This document shows, piece after piece, positions 1 through 7,531 of a DNA stretch of 28,883 nt (position 1 is its first letter; every line of letters starts with the position of its first letter). The stretch comes from CALHVR01 sp963528625. Its GTDB lineage: Bacteria; Fusobacteriota; Fusobacteriia; Fusobacteriales; Leptotrichiaceae. The position numbers and the translations under genes are program-made. The notes beneath the pieces are model-generated. The model was not told where the DNA came from. It searched no databases and worked only from the letters and a program-made list of their open reading frames with translations. The stretch spans positions 1-28,883 of the forward strand of contig CAURVQ010000018.1 in NCBI GenBank assembly GCA_963528625.1, given 5' to 3'.

Positions 1-54
1 ATAATTACCACAGGATTTTAAGTCCTGTGCGTCTACCAATTTCGCCACCAAGGC
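1..54 (-). tRNA. tRNA-Leu (anticodon UAA), 5' part; 3' end lies outside the window
   Basis: Read on the minus strand, the segment begins with acceptor strand GCCTTGG at 54. It continues with a Leu-type D arm (GGCGAAATTGGTAGACGC) and an anticodon arm with stem CAGGA/TCCTG and loop CTTAAAA, which gives anticodon TAA. The variable arm, T arm and acceptor 3' strand are cut off by the window edge at base 1. A consensus promoter sits immediately upstream at 77-105, so this is the first gene of its transcript. Confidence 0.93.
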
Positions 55-76
55 ACTTTTCACATTGACAAATGCT

Positions 77-105
77 ATTATATAACAAACAAAAAAGTTT
101 GTCAA
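77..105 (-). promoter_or_regulatory. Consensus promoter of the tRNA-Leu
   Basis: On the minus strand the -35 TTGACA lies at 105-100 and the -10 TATAAT at 82-77, with a 17-base spacer. Both hexamers are perfect. Predicted transcription start is near base 70, about 16 bases before the mature tRNA 5' end at 54. Confidence 0.85.
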
Positions 106-196
106 GCATTTTTTTGACTTTTACATTGCTTTTTTTGATTTTATATATTTTTTATTCTAACTCAACCCAACTAGATTTTTACATACACTTCCTACC

Positions 197-3100
197 CTAC
201 ACCTCCAATATTTCCCATTCAATATCATATTCGCCATTAGTTTTTTCAGTCAATAATTTTTTATAATTTTCTAACTGTTCGTGGTAATATTCTTTTTCTT
301 GTGGTTCATGTCCTGTTTTATAATCATAAATCCATATTTTTTTATTTTGTTCATCAATATTCATTCTATCTATAATTTTTTTATTACCTTCATTATCAAA
401 TATTTCAAATTCAGTATAAATTGTATGTTTTGGATTATAAATTTCCTTATTATTATCTATAAATTTATTCATTCTTTCAAGAAGCTTAATTAAATTCTCT
501 TTACCTAACATATTTCCATATCTATTTAAGTATGCTGATTTCGCTATTTTTCTATCTTTTTCAATATCATTTAATATATGTTCAAAATAATAGTGCATCG
601 CAAGTCCTTGTTTTCGTCTAAATTCTCCATCTAAATCTATTTTAAATGTTGAATATTTTGTACCATCTTCTTTATTATCTTCAAAATAACCCATAATTTC
701 TGTCAATTCAATGTTATTATTTACAATATTTTGTTTTTCATCTTCAACTATTTCTCCTTGAGAATATTCACTATCAGAACCATATTTTTCAATCAATTTA
801 TTAGCTAATTCATTTTTATATTCATTATTACGAACATCAAAATTTAAAATTAAATTTTTCTTAGCCCTCGTCAATGCAACATAATCATTATTAATCTCTT
901 CTATTTTCTGTTTATATTGATATTCTTGTTCTCTTTCATAATATTTATTGCCATCTAATAATACTTTTTTATATTTAGGTAACATTACTAAAAAGTCTGT
1001 CACATTATCAAATGTTTCAGCATATTCCACATAAGAAATTAAATTTCTTCTATCTTGTTCACTTTTTTTATCTCTTCTATAATAAAATACCGTATCAAAT
1101 TCAAGTCCTTTTGATTTATGAACTGTCATTAAGTTTACTGCGTCTACATCTTGACTACTCACTTGTGTTATTTTTTCTTTATCTTCCTCCATTTCAGCTA
1201 TAAACTCATACAAGTTATTATAACTTTTCATAATATTAAAGAAATTAAATATATTTTTCAAATCACTATTTGTATTATAATAATTTAATACTTCAAATTT
1301 ATTAATAATTTCTTTTGAAAAATTCTCTTTCTTATCTTTACCATTTAAGTTTAACGACAATTCTTTTAACTCTTTTAAGTCCATTAAAATTTTGCTAAAA
1401 CTTCTATTATTTCGTTCTAAAATATCTATTTCTTTATATTTTTGTAATTCTAAATTTTCTATATTTTTATTTACAAATTCTTGATAAGTATCATTTTCTT
1501 TACTATTTATATATTTCAATATCATTTCTTTATTTTCTAAAATATATTTTACATGATTGTTAAGTCCACCAATTAAGTCACTTCTCATAAATTCAAGTAA
1601 GTATTGGAAGTTTTCATATAAGAAAAATTTAATTACTCTATATATTGGCTTAACTCCTTCATGCTCAATAAGTGAAGCGTTACTCGTTAAAGTATAAGGA
1701 ATATTCTCTTCATTAAGTCTTTTTGCAATTTCATCCAAATGACTATTTGTTCTACAAACTATACAACTTTTTCCATAATTTTTAACTTTACCCGATTTTA
1801 GTGTTTCAATAATATTTTCATAAGAATTTACAATTTTTTCATCTCCATTTTCATCTATAGGATTTACATTATATTCAAAATATCCTCTTTGATAATCAGC
1901 ATCCTCTCTATATGACACAGCTTCATACTGCCAATCATTTCTATAATTTTCATAAATTTTATTTACATTTTCAATTACTTCTTTATAACTTCTAAATGAT
2001 TTTCCTAATGTTTCAATTTTTCCATCTATAATTGTTTCAAGTTTTTCAAATAAAGCTTTTTCTCCACCACGCCAGCTATAAATACTTTGTTTTTCATCCC
2101 CAACACAAATTATATTTTTTGCATTTACCATTAACAATTTCAATATTTTAAATTGTAAAATACTCGTATCTTGAAACTCATCAATCATAATCGTTTCAAT
2201 TTTACCACCTATTAAATCCATAAATTCATCTGTCGGTTTATTGTCTTTTACAAAATTTAATTTTTCATCAAAAATAAATTTATATGTATAAGTTGAAATA
2301 TCATCATGTGTAAATCTTTTATTTTTAATTTTTTCTTTCTCAACTAATTCAAAAATTTTATTCGCTACTTCTTTTACTTTATTATGTCCTTCAACTATTT
2401 TTGTTTCAGTTAAATATTTTGATAGTCCTTTCATGAAAATTTCATAATTTTCTCGTATTTCCTCTAATTCATCTGCTATCGGACAAGTTTTACTATTTTT
2501 TAATTTTACTCCATGTGAAAATGTTCCAATTTCTCCATCTTTTATTGTATTAAACAATTTTTCCCATTCTTTTGAAACTTTTTCAGCTTTTTCTCTAATT
2601 TTTTCAATATCTTGAACTTCACTTTGATTATCTATTTCTTTAAAATTAGAATAAATTTTATGAATAAACTCTTTCATAAAATATTCCATTTTTTCTCTTG
2701 AATTTTTTTTCTTTTCTCTTTCATCATTTTTCTTATTTGCTGCTATCTCTAAATACTCAAACGCTCTATCTAAATGTCCCACAAATAAATTTGTCGGTTT
2801 CACATTTTTCGTTTCTTGTACAAATCTTTCTGCCAATAAGTATTCTTTTTGTAAATCTGTTAAATTTTTTATAAATTCAACATAAGTAGATATATTTTTT
2901 CTTTCTCCTTTTTCATCAATTATATATTTGAATTGATGAAAAATATCATTATTTTTCAACACTTTAGATAATATTTCTTCATAAAATTCTTCTTTTTCTT
3001 GATCTATCGTTTCAAAATTGAAAATTCCTAAAGTGGGAGCAATTGCAGTTTTAAAAATTCTATTTGTAAATCCATCAATCGTATAAATCCTAATATCTTC

Positions 3101-3400
3101 TTTATTTTTTAACATTTTAAAATATACTTGTTGCAATTTATTTTTATCTATATTTTTTATTACATATAAATTTTCAATATTTTTTTCTAAATCTTCCCAC
3201 ATTCCTTTTTCAAATGCCACTTGATAAGTAAAATCAAATATTCTTTCTTTTATTTCAGCAGTTGCTTTTTTAGTAAATGTCATTACTACTATTTCGTTAA
3301 AATCTACACCTTTTATTATGTTTGCAATATATTCAAGCGACAATCTATATGTTTTTCCTGTTCCTGCACTCGCTTTTAAAATAATTCTATTATTCTCCAT
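197..3400 (-). CDS. addA: AddA/RecB-like UvrD-family helicase-exonuclease
   Basis: Predicted ATP-dependent helicase/nuclease subunit that processes double-strand DNA ends for recombination. Positions are counted from the upstream ATG at 3409. Walker A (ASAGTGKT) is at residues 13-20 and the Walker B-type DEFQD near 410, followed by GDEKQSIYSWRGG near 440. The UvrD motif V-like VHKSKGLEF is near 763 and motif VI-like VALTRAKK near 845. A C-terminal RecB-type nuclease looks intact: His in AMHYYFEH near 937, IDR near 1013, DYKTG near 1028 and QLENY near 1046. I prefer the ATG at 3400 over the one at 3409: the only good Shine-Dalgarno (AAAAGAGG) abuts 3409 directly but lies 9 bases from 3400. The start overlaps the end of the AddB-like gene, implying translational coupling. 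The product is shorter than typical Firmicute AddA (about 1200 residues). Confidence 0.9.
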   Translation of the reverse strand: MENNRIILKASAGTGKTYRLSLEYIANIIKGVDFNEIVVMTFTKKATAEIKERIFDFTYQVAFEKGMWEDLEKNIENLYVIKNIDKNKLQQVYFKMLKNKEDIRIYTIDGFTNRIFKTAIAPTLGIFNFETIDQEKEEFYEEILSKVLKNNDIFHQFKYIIDEKGERKNISTYVEFIKNLTDLQKEYLLAERFVQETKNVKPTNLFVGHLDRAFEYLEIAANKKNDEREKKKNSREKMEYFMKEFIHKIYSNFKEIDNQSEVQDIEKIREKAEKVSKEWEKLFNTIKDGEIGTFSHGVKLKNSKTCPIADELEEIRENYEIFMKGLSKYLTETKIVEGHNKVKEVANKIFELVEKEKIKNKRFTHDDISTYTYKFIFDEKLNFVKDNKPTDEFMDLIGGKIETIMIDEFQDTSILQFKILKLLMVNAKNIICVGDEKQSIYSWRGGEKALFEKLETIIDGKIETLGKSFRSYKEVIENVNKIYENYRNDWQYEAVSYREDADYQRGYFEYNVNPIDENGDEKIVNSYENIIETLKSGKVKNYGKSCIVCRTNSHLDEIAKRLNEENIPYTLTSNASLIEHEGVKPIYRVIKFFLYENFQYLLEFMRSDLIGGLNNHVKYILENKEMILKYINSKENDTYQEFVNKNIENLELQKYKEIDILERNNRSFSKILMDLKELKELSLNLNGKDKKENFSKEIINKFEVLNYYNTNSDLKNIFNFFNIMKSYNNLYEFIAEMEEDKEKITQVSSQDVDAVNLMTVHKSKGLEFDTVFYYRRDKKSEQDRRNLISYVEYAETFDNVTDFLVMLPKYKKVLLDGNKYYEREQEYQYKQKIEEINNDYVALTRAKKNLILNFDVRNNEYKNELANKLIEKYGSDSEYSQGEIVEDEKQNIVNNNIELTEIMGYFEDNKEDGTKYSTFKIDLDGEFRRKQGLAMHYYFEHILNDIEKDRKIAKSAYLNRYGNMLGKENLIKLLERMNKFIDNNKEIYNPKHTIYTEFEIFDNEGNKKIIDRMNIDEQNKKIWIYDYKTGHEPQEKEYYHEQLENYKKLLTEKTNGEYDIEWEILEV

Positions 3401-6134
3401 CTCTTTCATCCTCTTTTCTCACAATATCAACATATTTTTTATAATTATAATCGTTATTTTTACTTTCAATATTATAACTATCTGTCTCAAAATGTTTTTG
3501 CAATATTTCTTCCACACTATTTAATGTCAATCTTTCCTCATCTTTATCTCTGTTATCTTTTATTATTTCACCATTCCAAGTATTTACAACATACTTACTT
3601 CTTATATCAGTTCCTCCTAAAATTAAACTATATAAATCAAGTTGTTTTTGTGCTGGAACAACTTTAGTTTTATCTTCTTTTCCGTATTTTCCTTCTAATT
3701 TCCCACTTTTATAATCTAATATCAATTCATGTTCTCCCGCTTTTATATATAAATCTATTCGTCCTTTACCAATAACATTTTCATATTTTTTTGTAATATT
3801 TTTAATTTCTCTTTCTATATTTTTTTCAGAATATATTTCAAATTTATCTACTTTTTTTATTTCTTCCAATTCATATAGTTTTTTAAAGAATACTTTTACA
3901 GATTGCACTATTTCATTAAAAGAAATCTCTTTATAAAAATTAATGTATTCTACTGGAATTTTATTTTTTTCTCTTTCAAAAATTAAAGATAAAATCTCAC
4001 TAATTTCGTTTTCATCAACTTCATAAGTTTTATTTTCTATTTTTTCTTTATTATTTTTAACAATTTCTTCATAAATTCCGTGAATCAAATTACCAAACAA
4101 CATCGGATCAATCGTATTTAAAATTTCTTCATTTTCAACATTTCCAATCATTTTTTCTAAATAATACCCGTATTCAAATTTATCTATTTTTTCAAGCGTA
4201 TAGTAACTTAAATTAAATTTATTTTCTTTTAATTTTTTATTATCTTTCATCAATTTAGATTTTATAAATTCCCCAATTTCTTTTCTTTCAAACTCTTTCC
4301 CTTTTTCAGTAAAATATTTTTTAATAAATTCAAGCTCAGTGCTTTCATTTATTTTTGATACTTTCGCTTCTATTCCATATTGCAATCTAATTTCCTCAAC
4401 AATTCCGGCACAATCTTCTTTAGCATCAAGATTTCTCACATAATTTAAACTTACATTTTTTGAATTAAATATATTATTTATAAATTTAAAATTCTCAATG
4501 ATTTTAAAATCTTCAACTACAGGAAGTCCAATTTCTTTTCTTTGCAATTTTGTCAATAAATAATTATTTACTTGCACATTTGGGAACGATTCTTGTAAAT
4601 TTAAGAAAATAATATTTTCATTTTCCAACTCTGATATTACAGCAAATTGATTTATTTTATTTTTTTCGTTCTTATCTTCTTCCGTTTCTTCCAAAATTAA
4701 TTTTATTGCTTTTTTATCTAAATATTTCAAGAACATTTTTAACAATCCTTCTGCAACACTTCCGTCAAAATATTTATTCCACGAATTTTCAAAAGAAAAA
4801 TCCTCAATTACTACAATTTCTGACAACGCCTCAAAATATTTATCTCTTATTTTAGTATTTTCAAATAAATTCTCAACTTTTTTTTCTAAAATTTCTCTAT
4901 ATTGATTAAGATTTTTTATTTCATTTATTTTTTCAATTTCTGTTAAAAATTGTATAAATTCATTAATAATCTGTACTTTTTTCTCATTTTCTTCTTTCAT
5001 TTTTAAATTATCTAACATTTTAATAGATACAGTTTTATAACCTTCTCTTGCTAAATTTTGTAAATAATCATAAACTTTTTTATTTATATTAAATGTATAT
5101 AAAAATTCTTTTAATTTAAAAGCACTATGTAAAGAACTCATCCCGAACAATAACTCCTCTTTACTTTTTTCATTAATATTTCCTAAAATTTCACAAAGTG
5201 CATTTAAAACACGATAAACTCTTGTATTTTCTAATGTTTTCTCATTATTATATTCTATTTTTTGCTGATTCAATAATTGATAATCTTTTTCACTTTCCTT
5301 CGTTACAGTTTGACCATCATAAATTTTATAGTTTTTGTCTTTATTAAATTCCAATTTTTGTACTAATCCTATTAATTGTGAAAATTTATTTTCATATTGA
5401 TTTATTTTAATTTCAATACCTTTTTCTTTAATTTTCTCAATACTCGGCAATCCAAAACTTTCTTTTATTTTCATATTTTCAATATCATAATCTTTTTCAT
5501 CTAACTGTAAAATATGCTCTATTTCAATTCCATTTTTTTCTAAAACTTCAAATAATTCTTTTTCAAAGGGCGTAATTTTAACTTTATTCACTAAAACAAT
5601 TTTTTTGTATTTATTTATAAAATCAAAAGAAATATTTTCAACTGAACGCAACATGTACGGCATTATAAGTCCTAATTCATCACTTTTTTTAGTCATTTCA
5701 TCTTTCATTTCTAACATTGTATTAAAAATTGTTTTTTGCCATTCTTCTAATTTTAAAGTATTCACATCAATTTTATACTCTTGAAGCTCTGCCAATAATG
5801 AATAAAAATTATACGAAATATCTACAACATCATAATAACTTTTCACATTTAACTCTTTTTTGATTTTGTCCGACAACGCATTGAAAAAGAACATTACTTG
5901 CTTCTCTTCTTTTATTACAATTTTATTTGTTTTTAATATTTTTTCATAAAAATCATACTCATTTAATAAAGTAAATTTCTCAAAAAGATTTTTACTTTGT
6001 TCTTTATAATCTTTCTTAAATTCAAAGTAAGTTGCTCCATTTCCAAACACATAAAGCTCATTCTTATTTTTACTTAATTTTTCAAATAATTCTTTTTTTA
6101 AATCATTTCCTATTCCTAAATATTTAATTTTCAT
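3390..6134 (-). CDS. AddB-like PD-(D/E)XK nuclease subunit
   Basis: Predicted partner of the downstream AddA-like protein, 914 aa. The C-terminal third carries a RecB/AddB-type nuclease: GNLIHGIYEEIV near 683 (metal-ligand His), GRIDLYI near 793, LILDYKSG near 806 and a following QLDLYSLIL (QxxxY). The N-terminal part is charged and helical, resembling degenerate helicase folds of AddB/RecC. I see no Walker A motif at the N-terminus. There are only two cysteines in the whole protein, neither placed like the four that bind the 4Fe-4S cluster of Bacillus AddB. The start at 6134 has a good Shine-Dalgarno (AGAAGGAG, 6 bases upstream). No clear promoter lies in 6135-6250; the strong promoter at 6396-6424 could supply transcription through a terminator-like hairpin. 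AddB-like is a family-level call. Confidence 0.82.
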   Translation of the reverse strand: MKIKYLGIGNDLKKELFEKLSKNKNELYVFGNGATYFEFKKDYKEQSKNLFEKFTLLNEYDFYEKILKTNKIVIKEEKQVMFFFNALSDKIKKELNVKSYYDVVDISYNFYSLLAELQEYKIDVNTLKLEEWQKTIFNTMLEMKDEMTKKSDELGLIMPYMLRSVENISFDFINKYKKIVLVNKVKITPFEKELFEVLEKNGIEIEHILQLDEKDYDIENMKIKESFGLPSIEKIKEKGIEIKINQYENKFSQLIGLVQKLEFNKDKNYKIYDGQTVTKESEKDYQLLNQQKIEYNNEKTLENTRVYRVLNALCEILGNINEKSKEELLFGMSSLHSAFKLKEFLYTFNINKKVYDYLQNLAREGYKTVSIKMLDNLKMKEENEKKVQIINEFIQFLTEIEKINEIKNLNQYREILEKKVENLFENTKIRDKYFEALSEIVVIEDFSFENSWNKYFDGSVAEGLLKMFLKYLDKKAIKLILEETEEDKNEKNKINQFAVISELENENIIFLNLQESFPNVQVNNYLLTKLQRKEIGLPVVEDFKIIENFKFINNIFNSKNVSLNYVRNLDAKEDCAGIVEEIRLQYGIEAKVSKINESTELEFIKKYFTEKGKEFERKEIGEFIKSKLMKDNKKLKENKFNLSYYTLEKIDKFEYGYYLEKMIGNVENEEILNTIDPMLFGNLIHGIYEEIVKNNKEKIENKTYEVDENEISEILSLIFEREKNKIPVEYINFYKEISFNEIVQSVKVFFKKLYELEEIKKVDKFEIYSEKNIEREIKNITKKYENVIGKGRIDLYIKAGEHELILDYKSGKLEGKYGKEDKTKVVPAQKQLDLYSLILGGTDIRSKYVVNTWNGEIIKDNRDKDEERLTLNSVEEILQKHFETDSYNIESKNNDYNYKKYVDIVRKEDERDGE

Positions 6135-6250
6135 ATTTTTCTCCTTCTATTTTTTTAAAATTAATTATTTTCTTATATTTTCAGATATTTCTCTCCATTT
6201 TTTTCCCAAAGTAGGGTTATGTTTCCAAAAAGAAAAATATTATTCTTTAT

Positions 6251-6287
6251 GAAAAAAGAGCACTTTTTAAATAAAAGTACTCTTTTT
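6251..6287 (-). terminator. Intrinsic terminator of the 6.3 kb RNA
   Basis: Minus-strand arm AAAGAGTACTTTT (6285-6273) pairs with AAAAGTGCTCTTT (6267-6255) with a single T.G wobble. The 3' arm runs into a six-T tract (6257-6252). The A-rich other side means it could also work on the plus strand. Confidence 0.75.
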
Positions 6288-6389
6288 CTATTATTATTAT
6301 TTTAGTATAAGACAGGGTGACTTTTCCTGTATCTCCTAACAAGGGTGATAGCTACCTTTTCTATCCTCAAATACTAATTTATTAACTTT
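6251..6389 (-). ncRNA. Orphan structured small RNA or leader RNA
   Basis: Transcribed leftwards from the consensus promoter at 6396-6424, with start predicted near 6389. The RNA can fold into a three-way junction. P1 is TTAGTAT (6377-6371) with ATACTAA (6308-6302). P2 is GATAG (6365-6361) with CTATC (6351-6347), with a 9-base loop beginning AAAAG. P3 is ACAGG (6330-6326) with CCTGT (6316-6312), also with a 9-base loop beginning AAAAG. The 16-base P2-P3 joiner contains TTAGGAG. TCACCCT occurs twice (6348-6342 and 6320-6314), so the two halves look like diverged repeats of about 30 bases. A terminator at 6251-6287 closes the unit. It does not match the conserved cores I know for purine, glycine, lysine, SAM, TPP, T-box, 6S or SRP RNAs. 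AddAB lies 116 bases beyond the terminator, so a leader or attenuator role is possible. Confidence 0.6.
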
Positions 6390-6395
6390 TGCATT

Positions 6396-6424
6396 ATTAT
6401 ATTCTTTTTTTTATTGAATGTCAA
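6396..6424 (-). promoter_or_regulatory. Perfect-consensus promoter of the 6.3 kb RNA
   Basis: Minus strand: TTGACA at 6424-6419, 17-base spacer, TATAAT at 6401-6396. Both hexamers are perfect, which is rarer than the looser promoters of most protein genes here and is otherwise seen at the tRNA-Leu gene. The -35 box lies in the codons that would end the read-through form of the upstream PBECR-like gene. Confidence 0.85.
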
Positions 6425-6785
6425 CAATTTTTTTATAATACTTTTTATTTAATTTATATAAAAATTTAGAATTATTTAATGTATAAAGTGTTCTTACAAA
6501 AAGAATATTATTTTTAGAAACTCCAACCGCAACTTTGACATAATATTTTTCTTAAACAACAAATCTTTTTATTAATTCAAGTGAACCATCCTGTGGATGT
6601 TTACCAATATAATCAGGATTAATTATAATTTCAGATAGTTTCTCAAAAAATAATTCATAATCTGAAAAATGCTTTTTTCTTATATGTTCAATATTTTGTT
6701 GTCCTATATAAACAATATTATTTTGTAATTCAAAATATTTTACTATTTCTGGTTTTAAAATAGCAACTATTCTTATATTATTCAT
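6411..6785 (-). pseudogene. PBECR-like nuclease gene interrupted by an in-frame TAA
   Basis: The first 77 codons (6785-6555) include IVYIGQQNIEHIRKKH, then an acidic helix, then NPDYIGKHPQDGSLELIKR. I recognise this as the pattern of phage-type Barnase-EndoU-ColicinE5/D-RelE-like (PBECR) nuclease domains, which occur in polymorphic toxins, phage polyvalent proteins and small stand-alone proteins. A TAA at 6554-6552 ends it after KRFVV. The same frame then stays open to 6411 and encodes the missing strands: EKYYVKVAVGVSK, then NILFVRTLYTLN. The family normally continues with this kind of strand pair. So the gene looks full length (about 124 codons) but carries one nonsense codon. AAGGG precedes the start and the promoter at 6823-6851 looks intact. 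Alternatives are a sequencing error, phase-variable or suppressed stop, or a functional 77-residue product. Family call is moderate; the in-frame continuation is seen directly. Confidence 0.6.
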
Positions 6786-6822
6786 ATTTTAACCCTTTTC
6801 TCCCTTTTTCTTTTACATATTA

Positions 6823-6851
6823 ATTATAACTTATTTATATAAAAAATTCAA
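6823..6851 (-). promoter_or_regulatory. Promoter of the PBECR-like gene
   Basis: Minus strand: TTGAAT at 6851-6846, 17-base spacer, TATAAT at 6828-6823. This gives a leader of about 30 bases before the ATG at 6785. The promoter is intact although the gene is interrupted. Confidence 0.65.
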
Positions 6852-6866
6852 TACTCTATCCTTATT

Positions 6867-7200
6867 AAGACAAAAACAACTTTAATCAAAAATTAATTTC
6901 AAAAAATATTTTTAACTCTCTTCAATTATCTTAATCTCTTCTTCACTTAACCTATAATATCCTCCCTCTTTTTCCCAGTGCCATACGTTTTCGACTTAGC
7001 GAATAGCAACTGAGTTCATGTGAAAATCATTGTTTGAAAACGAGCTTATACAAAAGCGAGTTTGAGTTTTTTGATTTTCACAAAACGATGAAGCGTATGA
7101 GCTTAGCAAGAAAACGTCGGCACTCAGTCTTTTTGCCATACTTTTGGGACATTAAAAGTATGAAAGAGCTTTTACCCCCTGTAAAATTTAACTGTCTACC
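6867..7200. repeat. Tandem structured repeat, copy A (334 bp)
   Basis: Direct repeat of copy B; units start with AAGACAAAAACAAC at 6867 and 7201. The first part (6867-6947) is nearly identical to 7532-7612, the 3' end of the type IIG gene. Read on the minus strand it encodes YYRLSEEEIKIIEES followed by TAA (stop at 6914-6912). In the same frame, further upstream, it reads VWHWEKEGG after a stop. The rest of the unit is a long imperfect inverted repeat (6977-7124) followed by two short hairpins. No transposase, terminal inverted repeats or target duplication is visible. The short plus-strand ORF inside (7034-7219) is not supported: it has no Shine-Dalgarno and differs in copy B. Confidence 0.85.
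6977..7186 (+). other. Structured core of repeat copy A (candidate RNA)
   Basis: Plus-strand pairing is as follows. Outer stem: AGTGCC (6977-6982) with GGCACT (7119-7124), then ACGTTTTC (6985-6992) with GAAAACGT (7110-7117). Stem 2: CTGAGTTCAT (7010-7019) with ATGAGCTTAG (7097-7106). Stem 3: GTGAAAATCA (7020-7029) with TGATTTTCAC (7072-7081). The tip is AAAC-GA-GCTT with AAGC-GA-GTTT (7038-7063), containing facing GA steps. Two further hairpins follow: CATACTTTT with AAAAGTATG (7137-7162, extendable by two G.U pairs), and TTTTAC with GTAAAA around a CCCCT loop (7170-7186). No convincing promoter was seen on the plus strand just upstream, so transcription is unproven. Confidence 0.5.
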
Positions 7201-7531
7201 AAGACAAAAACAACTTTAATCAAAAATTAATTTCAAAAAATATTTTTAACTCTCTTCAATTACCTTAATTTCATCCTCACTTAATCTACAAAATCTCTCT
7301 TTTTCCCAGTGCCATACGTTTTTGACTTAACGAATAGCGACTAAGTTCATGTGAAAATCATTGTCTGAAAACGAGCTTACTCATAAGCGAGTTTGAGTTT
7401 TTTGATTTTCACAAAATGATGGAGTGTGTGAGCTTAGCAAGAAAACGTCGGCACTCAGTCTTTTTACCATACTTTTGGGACGCCAAAAGTATGAAAGAGC
7501 TTTTACCCCCTGTAAAATTTAACTGTCTGTC
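7201..7531. repeat. Tandem structured repeat, copy B (331 bp)
   Basis: Second full unit, directly abutting copy A and in the same orientation. Its minus-strand tail encodes FCRLSEDEIKVIEES and TAA, a more diverged version of the type IIG C-terminus than copy A has. VWHWEKE is also conserved upstream of the tail. The structured part is highly similar to copy A, with scattered substitutions and no indels between the outer stem arms (146 bases from GTGCC to GGCAC in each). Confidence 0.85.
7308..7517 (+). other. Structured core of repeat copy B (candidate RNA)
   Basis: It has the same architecture as copy A: outer stem 7308-7323 with 7441-7455, stem 2 7341-7350 with 7428-7437, stem 3 7351-7360 with 7403-7412, and tip 7369-7394. 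A perfect 11-bp hairpin CATACTTTTGG / CCAAAAGTATG with a GACG loop lies at 7468-7493, and the CCCCT-loop hairpin at 7501-7517. Substitutions relative to copy A keep pairing if read as plus-strand RNA: C6992-G7110 becomes U7323.G7441, G7012.U7104 becomes A7343-U7435, U7019-A7097 becomes U7350.G7428, and two G.U pairs become two G-C pairs in the CATACTTTT hairpin. Read as minus-strand RNA, the same positions include A.C mismatches in one copy or the other. Confidence 0.5.

Noticed and set aside
3318..3524. Small hydrophobic plus-strand ORFs opposite addA/addB (72-266, 281-493, 1012-1203, 3318-3524)
   Set aside because: They are antisense shadows of AT-rich coding sequence: F/I/L/Y-rich composition and no ribosome-binding sites.
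6302..6377. Purine, glycine, SAM or T-box riboswitch, 6S RNA or SRP RNA
   Set aside because: The three-way junction recalls the purine fold, but the conserved joining and loop bases of that class are absent. The glycine-like ACAGGAAAAG is only a partial resemblance, and no SRP GGAAG loop, T-box GGTGG element or 6S bubble is seen.
7034..7219. 61-residue plus-strand ORF inside repeat copy A
   Set aside because: It is not matched by an equivalent open frame in copy B, has no Shine-Dalgarno, and its sequence is explained by base-paired stems.
6867..7531. Insertion sequence or group II intron
   Set aside because: There is no transposase or reverse transcriptase, no terminal inverted repeats with target duplication, and no recognisable intron domain V.
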